A stretch of DNA of 64,000 nt from Armillaria gallica (Eukaryota > Basidiomycota > Agaricomycetes > Agaricales > Physalacriaceae), in assembly GCA_037576215.1 (NCBI GenBank), contig JBANDB010000014.1:2170001-2234000 (forward strand), written 5' to 3'. Positions 56,052 to 64,000 of this stretch are shown here, piece by piece. Position 1 is the first letter of the stretch, and each line of letters starts with the position of its first letter. The notes under the pieces were generated by a model. It saw only the letters and a program-made list of their open reading frames with translations. It did not search any database and was not told the origin of the DNA. A program made the position numbers and the translations under genes.

Positions 56052-57144
56052 ATGGTTCTGCCTGAGTTACCCTACGACGACGTCGCTCGAGTTATGGGTA
56101 TATCTACCCTGGAAACATCTGACCTAGCGAGCTGTTCCACCGTCTCGTGGACATGGTACTCTGCCAGTATGCGACAGCAGCTCCGATCTATCACGCTAAG
56201 CCAGGCCTGGGACTGCACATACTGGTCAGACTACCTGGAGAGGTGCAGCGTTTTCACCGGTTGCATCCGAGAGATGCGCATTCGTGGTCAAAACATGCAG
56301 ATATCATCATTTCTGCTCAATGACGTCCTCGTGATGTGTCCAAACCTGGAGATCCTGCTCGCCGTGCAAGTCGATCTCGCCCGTTTGCAAAGGCCCATCA
56401 ATTTCCAACGTCCCATCGAGATCAGACTTCGCCAATGCAGATTCTGCAGCTGGGGAGCCACCACGCTGTTGGGTTATTCCAATGTCACCAGTCTCATTGT
56501 GGTTTGACCTTCGTTTCTCAGGCACAATGTGCATGTACCTGTTTGGTACGGACCGCCTCGATTTGTGCCGACGATCACCATCACCAGGACATCCTTCTCA
56601 GATGTAGTTCAATTATTCCGCTGTACTTGTTGGTGTTTGAGAGAGTGGAAATAGATTTGATACCGGGAGAACTGGGGCCTCCACCAAGTACGCGCGTCGT
56701 CTTACCTTGCTTGGGCCCTGTGGTGAGACGGCTGTTAGTGCATACCGTCGGTGAGCAGTCCCAGAGCGTCCCCCAATGTGTGAGTCTGAATGTGTTGCAG
56801 ATATGCGATTCCCACCACTCGCTATGTTCTTTGACCTCTCGAGGCTGATATCACTCCAGTCGTTCATATACATGTCAGGAGATCTCTTCCCAACGTCCGC
56901 GTGGCACATGGTGCGGTCCATTCCCAGGGATGCACCCCTCCATCACGTCACTCTAGCCGCCACCACTTTTATTGATGCCAGTTGGAGTCAGGTGCCCGCA
57001 TCTCTCGTTGGGTTCAGGCAGACCATCGAGACATGCATCGTCTATGGTTGCCTTCCACCGAACCGAGATGGTGTTAACTCGTCGCCATTCATCACCATCA
57101 CCTATACAACATTTGGGACGGTGTCGGTGTCGCAATACCTGTAA
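56052..57144 (+). pseudogene. F-box-like, LRR-like protein, broken
   Basis: Starts MVLPELPYDDVARVMG at 56052. The first about 45 residues (LETSDLASCSTVSWTWYSAS) have the F-box pattern LP-x-L with a DLxxCSxVSxxW core, normally used to bind Skp1 in SCF ubiquitin ligases. The following Leu-rich segments (NDVLVMCPNLEILLAV) fit an LRR-type tail. A TGA at 56505 and a TAG at about 56649 break the frame, and the remaining coding-like sequence (to VSVSQYL, 57144) lies in other frames. No intron of normal size explains these breaks. Confidence 0.5.
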
Positions 57145-57736
57145 GCGAGTTGCTATAGTAGTCTGTCCCGGCACTAACATGTCATGTCAATTAGTCAGAG
57201 GGTCTCGTCCTGGTAGGTAGCACACTGGCGCTCGCCCAAGAACGGTCAACGGGAATGGGTGGTCTGTCAAATGCAAAGTCATACGGTTAGACTACGCTTT
57301 TACCCCGTATCTTGAACAATTGTAGTTCTAATTTTAAAGACAACCGTGCCAAACATGGTCGTATTCTAAACTTTGTGGCCGAGTTAGTTCTCTTTGAAGT
57401 TGTGATTTGATCTCTTGAACTCAGTGTTAAACGTTCCGTATAGTGTTGGATACTGGTAATCACATTGGAACACATTTACATTTACATTTGAGTGTCTAGA
57501 CAGGTGCTTAGGCAACATTGCTGCCACCCCTTTCCTCAATCGGAGAGATGATGGATCAGTAGAGGAAGATTCACCTTATGTCGTGAGAAAGAAGGACGAA
57601 GTACTATAGCTATGAACTAATGGAGAGCATCCCCCATTGGGATAAGTTGATGTGTATTTGGCCAGACATGTGCAAAGAGCTCTTATCATTAGACTCCTGG
57701 CCCTAAGTATTGACCTTACTCTTACTGGCGTGTATT
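57145..57736. other. Intergenic
   Basis: No supportable gene. Short frames only. Confidence 0.35.
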
Positions 57737-58099
57737 CCAACATGCCCACTTAAAGCACGGCCTCGACAAAATGCTGGGCTACGATGAGTTCGAAAAAACT
57801 TTGTACAGGTGAGTACACAAAACAGGAACACTTTACATGTAGACGCTGATTGAGATGTTAGAGAAACACTCATTTGTGCTATCATGCATTCAGAAGCTCC
57901 TTGGGTTCGACGCCTGGTTAGGAAACCTTTCCAGATCATGGTGTATACCACTGTGCAAAGATTTGCAGACATTCCAGATGTGGTGCGGGGAGCAGCAGGA
58001 GAGATGAGGGAGAGGGTGACGTTGAGGGTTTGGGTTAATGTCGAGGTGGATATCGAGGAGTGGGCGGAGACCGACACCGACGATCGGGAGGGATCTTGA
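57737..58099 (+). CDS. Hypothetical protein, C-terminal exons
   Basis: An open segment ending DKMLGYDEFEKTLYR is followed by a GT-AG intron (about 57809-57861) and a second exon (ETLICAIMHSEAPWVRR, later VTLRVWVNVEVDIEEW) to the stop at 58097-58099. No start codon was identified upstream, so the gene is partial or degraded. No known domain. Confidence 0.4.
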
Positions 58100-59004
58100 A
58101 TGATCTACTATTGTCCCGCTGCGGGGGCTTTTTTGGGAACAGGTTCAGATCTCAGGGGGTTATCAAAATTGTATTGTGTAGCTGATTCAATCAATTAACT
58201 CTCTGGCAAGATGATCTGAAGAATGAGGCAAGCTGAAACACCCGGCAGTCCGGCATCATGGACAGCCTTTTGAGCAGCAAGAACAAACAAAGGGTGGCCA
58301 CGTGGCACTCCCTTCTTCGTCTTCAACTGGTCAGCCATGGGCAGTAATGTCAACCATGGGCTGTAGATTGTGTAGACCCAACAGTAATGTTGGGGATTAA
58401 CTTGAGTAGCTTGGACACATCATCGGCTGACTCACAGGAGCAACGCTCCTGCATTATGAACTGAATTTGCGAACGTTCCACCGAAATGAACGACTGACCT
58501 TCTGTGCAGCGTGGTGGAGTAAATGGTGTCTGTTTTCAATTCAAATGGCCTTCAATCATATCAATCATACCTTTCCAGCGGGATGTGCGATGGCGACGAG
58601 GCATTCCTGGCGCTGATGTATGAGCAGAGGAAACGGGGGACATACAAGTTAATTCAGGCACTTAGGTACAAAATTACGACCATTCCGCACCAGGGAAACT
58701 TGACGAATAGTGTGGTATTTGCAGAGACGGCCGTGCACTCCCGTGGCAAAGCGTGGCTCGCAGTGTCATGCCATGGCATGTCGCATTCAAACTGGATCGG
58801 AGATATCATATCACCCCCTTTTCAGACATCTGTGGAATAAGAGGCAGGTCCCACTGCTGGGCACACCCAATAATGTCCTTTCTTCCCTCCAGGACTGTGA
58901 GTGCTAGAGGTCGCACACTGAGACCGAGTGAGCGATGGACAGAACGAGGTACGATCCCACATGCACAGCTCAAGTCGTAGCTCAAGAATGTTCGTTGCGC
59001 AGAC
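58100..59004. other. Intergenic with one unsupported ORF
   Basis: A 105-codon plus frame at 58523-58840 has no motif and no obvious partner exon. Confidence 0.3.
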
Positions 59005-61257
59005 ATGGAGACCGCATTGATAGGGAGCGATCCTCCAAGCTCGGAATATCAATATGAGCCTGAGGAGAGCGAGGTATTCGATTCAGACGAAGAGGTCCTG
59101 GTGCCTGATTCTGACCCACCTGTAATGGATGGCATGGAGGTTGATGCAGACTTGGCCATGGAGGGTGGACCGATCGATGCCAGCCTTGGTGACGAGAGCA
59201 CGTTAGGCGACGGTGAGTCTTTTTACCTGCACATTTTGGAGGATATGACTGACGGATGGCAAAAAGGTGATCTGGACAATTTGATGGCCGGTCTGAGTGG
59301 TTATACCCAAGAGTCTCGCCAGCCTGCTGCCGAAACGGGGAGCACAGGGGTGGATGCACCCATGGAGCTTCCAGACGATGTCAACAGAAATCCGAACGAC
59401 GAGGAGGTGATTCCCTCGCTGGCAGGCAACAGTCGCTCCTCCCAAACCACGTCAACTGACTTTGCCTCACTGATGGCTGCCCTGGCCAGAGACATGGACG
59501 TGGATGATTTGGTCTCTCCAAGGACGCTGACCAACTACGGTGTGCTTCTTTTGGGATTGGTTTTTTTTCTGTCAAAATGCTTACATGACACTATTAGTAT
59601 CTCCGAGTTGGAGGATCACCAACGGGCAGGTTGAGCGTATGTACACCTTGGAAAATGAATACAGGGTGCATCTGCAGGAGGGGCTTGAGGGTATGCAAGT
59701 GGATCAATTCTCTTGCTTGATCACATGCGGAGATTCAAGCGTCCGTGCCCCCAGCCCCCCCATGTCGGGCGACCACGGCGACATGGATGTGGGTGACTGG
59801 GATAGCTTATGTCGGGGACTGGCAGTGTCACCTGTGCCCGGTTCACCGCTGTTCTTCAGGAGTTCGTCGCCTACTACAATCCGTACCCACTCTGTGTCCC
59901 TGGAAATGTTAGATAGTCCGGACGGAATGAGGTCCCGGTAAGAGTGACACGTTCATACCCTCTCAGTATGAACTCAACCTGTGGGGCCCACAGGATATCT
60001 GCCATCATGATATTTGTGAGCTATCGGTCCGTTGATGGGAGGGGTGGTGTGTACGTGGAGCATGGGATTCAAGTCGAGCTGCCAGAAAATGGCCAAACGC
60101 TGCCCTTCAGTGAGTGGCGTTTACGTCATCAGTCTCAATATCGAATACTGAGCTATCTCCACCATAGGTGTACTGCTGAATCAATGCCACAAGGAGGGAA
60201 ACCAAACAGGGCGGTTGGTGGAATGCCTCCTCTGCGGGACTACGGTATTCTATGTAGGGACAAACATCAAGCCTGTCTCCCTCAAGGATGTCCTAGTGAC
60301 CCCGGCTTCTCAGATTGCCTACCAAGAGGTTGGCATACTGACACGTGTGATCAGCGAGGCTGAAAACTTTATACCAGCAGCTCCATGCATGGAGTGTGAG
60401 GAGAAGGAGATGATCTCTGCAGCGGCCACGAGCACAGGTGATGTGGAACCGTGTTACATCTTATACCTGTCACCAGAAGAGGTATGTGCTCGACAGTGTG
60501 TCCATCCAGTGTTCTTAACTGACTATGACCCTCAGGAAGCAGATATCACTGCCCGCACTGCTGACAAGGGACAAGCGGTATCAGTAACACCCAGTGGCGT
60601 TCAGGTCGTGCGTCCAGCACGTCTGGTGAGTGTGTGAATGGTCTCAAAGTTTGACGGCTAATGCATTTCTAGACGGGACGGTTCGCCCATGTTGACGTCT
60701 TGGAAGAGTGCTGGCCAACATGGGATCACAGGTTCAGGGCAATGTTTGACATGCTCGTGGCTCTGGGCCATACCAACTGGAATTCTACCTACAAACGGTT
60801 CGCTGCTGTGAAAACAGTAGTGGCGATTACGAATCATCTCGAACTGACGGTCCATGATCGCGGACACAACCTGAGTCTTCTGCCTGTGCAGACCTGGCTC
60901 CTGGACCAACTGGCAGCGCATCATGCTAGTTTTGTCAGGGTTGGTGCCAGAACTTTTCAAAATTGGATATCGGTGCTGTGGGTGGAGGTGGAGCTGGTCT
61001 ATCGTCGACTGGCTGGGAAACTCAACTCGTCGCCTGGACTGATGGAGAGTGAAAGACAGGTGTATGAGACAGTGAATGTGTGGTATACTTTCCCGCTGGC
61101 GGAGGCGATGATGGGAAGCTATGTGCCTACGGATAAAGAACTGCTGGTTTTGAAGGATGCAACTCCCTACGAGGCTTGGACAAGGCTGGTGTTGACCCTC
61201 AAAGGAGGATCACGACGTGAGCATGCACAAGTGGAGCCAGTAGTCCTGGCTGCCTAG
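59005..61257 (+). CDS. Hypothetical protein, 7 exons, 641 aa, intact
   Basis: Exons 59005-59212, 59267-59539, 59598-59937, 59994-60109, 60168-60481, 60536-60625 and 60673-61257 join in phase with introns of 47-58 nt and no internal stop. The N-terminus is very acidic (PEESEVFDSDEEVLVPDSDP). The middle has an acidic region (MDVDDLVSP) and a cysteine-bearing stretch (NQCHKEG, then VECLLCGTTVFYVG, then CMECEEKE) that could bind a metal. The C-terminal 195 residues are helical and Trp/Leu-rich (EECWPTWDHRFRAMFDMLVA, WISVLWVEVELVYRRL). No family is recognised. Among damaged neighbours, an intact gene of this size suggests current function. Confidence 0.75.
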
Positions 61258-62335
61258 TGCCTGTCCCAGGTGGGACCGATCATGATGCGTTGACACGCTT
61301 GAAAAGCATTCACGCGTGTAAATTTGCGAATTGTACAAATGAGTACAGGCAATAATGCCCAGACACGAAGGCAATGATGAAAGCAACAGAGCGCAGTGTT
61401 TATAATGCCAGTAATGATATTACCAGAGTAAAGCTGGGTGGAGCGCATGGCTTAACCTGAGAATGGTACTAGAAAGGCCGTACTAGGTATGAAGTCCCAG
61501 TGCTTGACACTGAGTGCTCTGACAAGGCAAAGCATACGTGCACTAAGAATAGCGCGGGACATGCTTGCGGGGTAATTAAGACTTCGCGTAGCAGTGATCT
61601 ATGATGCGCAAGGCATGGCAGGCCCGGAGCTTAGAGTTCTAGACCTTGAGATGTCAGAACTCAAGTAAATCCGAAGTTCGGGGCTTCAGCCGAAATGCGC
61701 GAGGCCTAGACAAGAAGCACGTTGCCCTCACTACAATGGAATTCCCTGTGAGAATACTAGGAAGCGAAATAAGAAGTTGCGGGGTAGGCTATAACTCCGG
61801 GGATATGGCAACTGATGTCAACCCGCATGTCATAGCCTTGGTAACCGATGCTGTGACATTCAGAGACAGGACCTGGCCCCGGGCCAGACTCCTGAGTCAG
61901 CACCAAGCTATGGCGTGATAATTGCAACATGCGCGGGACGCAGGCGAAAGTACCCTGCAGCTTAAATAATACTATATTTGGTGGTACAAATTTGTAGGAC
62001 GTAAAATAGATAAATAGCGCAGTGTACTTGTAGTGTACAAGTTTCGGACCCCCGTTGTAGTCGTGCGCAAGCCTCCAGCTTGACGCCCTAGCAGCAGGAT
62101 TAGTTTGTAACTTTGAGCGAGAGAATAAACCTAGAATTGATATCATACCGAGTGAATTGAGTTGCGCGCGAGGCGTAGAAAGCTTAGCGAGGGACTTGCT
62201 TAGCAGGGGACTTGCTTAGCGGGGACTCGTGTATGGTTTGAGTGATTGGTTGACTGCGCTCTACCCTGAGAATAAGAGATATTGTGTCATTGCGGACGCG
62301 CTCTTGAGTTTTGAGGGTTTCTTGTGACGTGCAGT
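61258..62335. other. Non-coding, possibly LTR-like
   Basis: No supportable gene. Short direct repeats of GGGACTTGCTTAGC occur at about 62181-62228. The stretch may be the body of a degraded LTR that ends near 63050. Confidence 0.35.
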
Positions 62336-62745
62336 GTTACAGGCGGCAGAGGTTCAAACCCTTTGGTCTGATTAGCACACGCTTAGTTGGGTATACCATT
62401 CCGCAAGTGGCAGAGGTTCAAACCCTTTGGCTTGTCGGACAGTGTTTCTTGTGTGCGAGATACTACAGGCGGCAGAGGTTCAAACCATTTGGTCTGATTA
62501 GTGTTCGTACAGAGGCCTTCTTCTAACGCGCGGCGCTACAGGTGGCACAGGTTCAAACCCTGTGGTCTGATTAGTGCGCGCTTGAGGGTTCTCATTTCTG
62601 CAAGCGGCAGAGGTTCAAACCCTTTGGCTTGTCGGACGGGGTTTAGTTGGTTATTGTGTCTCTGGATCGGCATAGGTTCAAACCCTGTGGGTCTACGATT
62701 GGTTTTGGAAGTTTGAGTGCGTAGGTTCAAATCCTGTGGCTTGAG
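62336..62745 (+). repeat. Array of seven B-box-like motifs, about 63-bp period
   Basis: GGTTCAAACC (once GGTTCAAATC) starts at 62351, 62415, 62477, 62550, 62612, 62675 and 62724. Spacings are 64, 62, 73, 62, 63 and 49 bp. Flanks repeat as GGCAGA before and CCTTTGG or CCTGTGG after. Downstream context is TCTGATTAG for units 1, 3 and 4 and CTTGTCGGAC for units 2 and 5. The motif is close to the Pol III B box (GGTTCGANTCC). No A box was seen, so these are not tRNA genes. Confidence 0.75.
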
Positions 62746-63292
62746 TGGATGTTTTGTGAAGGGTTTCTGCTTAGAGCGCAAGCTTTGAGTTGTGTTTAGA
62801 GTGTGTTTAGGTTGTTGTGGTTACCTGTGTGTGATGCGCGCGACTTATTGAGGGTTTTGTGGGTGTGTGGCGACGTATTGTGTATTGTAGTACACCTTGC
62901 CTTGAGGCCCCGCGACAACTGTCACGCCTCTTGTTATAAAAGCCTTTGGACTTAGAGAGATCTAGATACGTGACGCGCGCTATTGCTATACGCGTGTATT
63001 GTAGATTCTGAGAGTTTAGTTGTTTTGCTTCAATCTGCTTCTATCGCATAATATCCCCCCAAGAACTTGAGGGTTTGTGTGTGTAGTGTTGGGTGTGGGT
63101 GTGATCAGTGTCTTCGACACTGTTGCATTTCTAGCCTGCGCGCACAGAGTCTCTTCAGTGTCCTAGTAGTTATGCCCTCTGCACAACCTCATTTGAAATC
63201 TCTGTAAACGAATGTCTCATACTTGTCTGACTGCTGGGAAATGCACATATATAGTGACGCATCAAATAGGATATATTCTGTGTAGTCACATT
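62746..63292 (-). other. LTR-like end
   Basis: Plus strand shows TTATAAAAGCC (about 62934) and then CATAATATCCCCCC at about 63047-63060. Read on minus, the latter is a G-run like the polypurine tract beside the Gypsy-2 LTR. This suggests a remnant minus-strand retroelement LTR extending leftward from about 63048. Its other end was not found. A TTC-loop hairpin follows at 63106-63122. Confidence 0.4.
63106..63122. repeat. Short perfect hairpin
   Basis: Seven-bp arms (CAGTGTC and complement) around TTC, in non-coding DNA. It has the same loop as the hairpin at 18659. Confidence 0.6.
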
Positions 63293-63843
63293 TGTGTCAC
63301 GTTGAAAGGTTCAAGATCGTGTTTCGATGCTCTAGAGGCGATGGTGACGATTTACCAGATCGAATGACGCGACCCATGGTGCAAGATTACCTCAAGACGA
63401 CGTATCCCTGTCCGGCGAGCAGGCTGCGAGTATGGTCATATTTTCATTTCCTACCTTGGAATTACTTGGATTTCCAGCATGAAGCCCTACAAATTCAAAT
63501 CCATGCTCGGGTTGCGCAACCGAGGACGCGTCTTGTGAGTAATATTTTTTGTTCATGTATGGTGTGCTAACTCTATTCTGATAGGTATTTTGTGCCAAGA
63601 TGATGTATCTTCATGCTGCGAGCACATGAGGTTAATGCCACGAGGATTGTAAGTGATGTCCTCGATCATGGCCTCGTATAAACTAACATTCTGACCAGAA
63701 CGTTCTTGAGATATCAATGTTGTGGAATGCGAGTGCCATCTCTTACTGATTGTGGGCACAGTTTAGCTCAAGACGACGAGCAGTCAAGTTCAACTTCCCA
63801 GAATCTCCCACGTCTAGCTTTTACTTTCACCTACAGTCGCAAT
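63293..63843. other. Interval with unsupported ORF, promoter of the last gene
   Basis: A 92-codon plus frame at 63292-63570 has no motif. Pyrimidine-rich sequence (CTTTTACTTTCACC) just before 63844 fits a promoter or 5' UTR. Confidence 0.35.
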
Positions 63844-64000
63844 ATGGTTTCTCTTGACCCCACTCACAAAGCTATCACCGATGACGAAACCGAGACCATA
63901 GATGAAGCAGTTGCCGCACTCGCCACAGAAGAGCTCAGGAAGAAGACTGAGATACAATGCGAGCACTACCTTAAACACCACCTGCTCACCAATGATCGGA
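63844..64000 (+). CDS. Start of a gene running off the window
   Basis: ATG at 63844 (MVSLDPTHKAITDDETETI) opens 52 codons to the window edge, with an acidic, helical sequence (EAVAALATEELRKKTEIQ). Partial. Not recognisable from this fragment. Confidence 0.5.
   Translation, partial: MVSLDPTHKAITDDETETIDEAVAALATEELRKKTEIQCEHYLKHHLLTNDR

Noticed and set aside
56502..56521. A 20-nt GT-AG intron in the F-box-like gene
   Set aside because: Too short for fungal splicing. The reading frame continues through it apart from one TGA, which fits the local decay pattern better.
62340..62740. Cluster of tRNA genes
   Set aside because: The B-box-like motifs lack A boxes, acceptor stems and anticodon arms.
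62336..62745. CRISPR-like array
   Set aside because: Eukaryotic context, units are degenerate along their length, no unique spacers and no cas genes.

Overview
The window is nuclear DNA of a filamentous fungus, almost certainly a mushroom-forming basidiomycete (Agaricomycetes). Genes are dense with introns of about 45-75 nt. The one clear housekeeping gene is SPT16 of the FACT histone chaperone, in 17 exons. The transposons are Ty3/gypsy elements of the type common in these fungi. Several gene families look lineage-specific. No rRNA gene, CRISPR array or complete tRNA gene was seen.

Layout. 0-18.6 kb: a small TIR element, then seven copies (four intact, three broken) of an unnamed cysteine-rich family marked by a CxxCGHxI(H/Y) motif. 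All share a three-exon, phase-0 structure. A 195-aa unknown gene and SPT16 (11.4-15.5 kb) sit among them. SPT16 reads perfectly except for one missing base in a T run. 18.6-38.7 kb: a nested transposon block. An old plus-strand gypsy element (Gypsy-1) carries eleven in-frame stops in the regions recognisable as Gag-Pol, and all eleven are TGA. It is interrupted in its reverse transcriptase by a 2.85-kb near-perfect palindrome with an outward-facing tRNA-like Pol III promoter near each end. It is interrupted again by a young minus-strand chromodomain gypsy element (Gypsy-2), which carries an extra antisense gene predicted to encode a coiled-coil plus Zn2Cys6-like protein. 38.7-61.3 kb: accessory genes of multi-copy-looking families. 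These are mostly unrecognised proteins, three coiled-coil/RING finger genes, an F-box-like gene and a possible HECT-like remnant, many damaged by in-frame TGA codons. Two unrecognised genes here are intact (182 and 641 codons). 61.3-63.1 kb: non-coding, LTR-like sequence with seven B-box-like motifs at about 63-bp spacing. At the right edge a new gene begins.

How it fits together. One conserved gene lies in a landscape of expanding and decaying families. The old retroelement and the accessory families share the same kind of damage, stops that are nearly always TGA where CGA is plausible. This suggests that both have been exposed to CpG methylation or a RIP-like C-to-T process, while Gypsy-2 arrived too recently to show it. 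The main candidates for undescribed biology are the CxxCGHxI family array, the Pol III-tagged palindromic element, the antisense Zn-cluster gene inside Gypsy-2, and the ubiquitin-ligase-flavoured accessory cluster.
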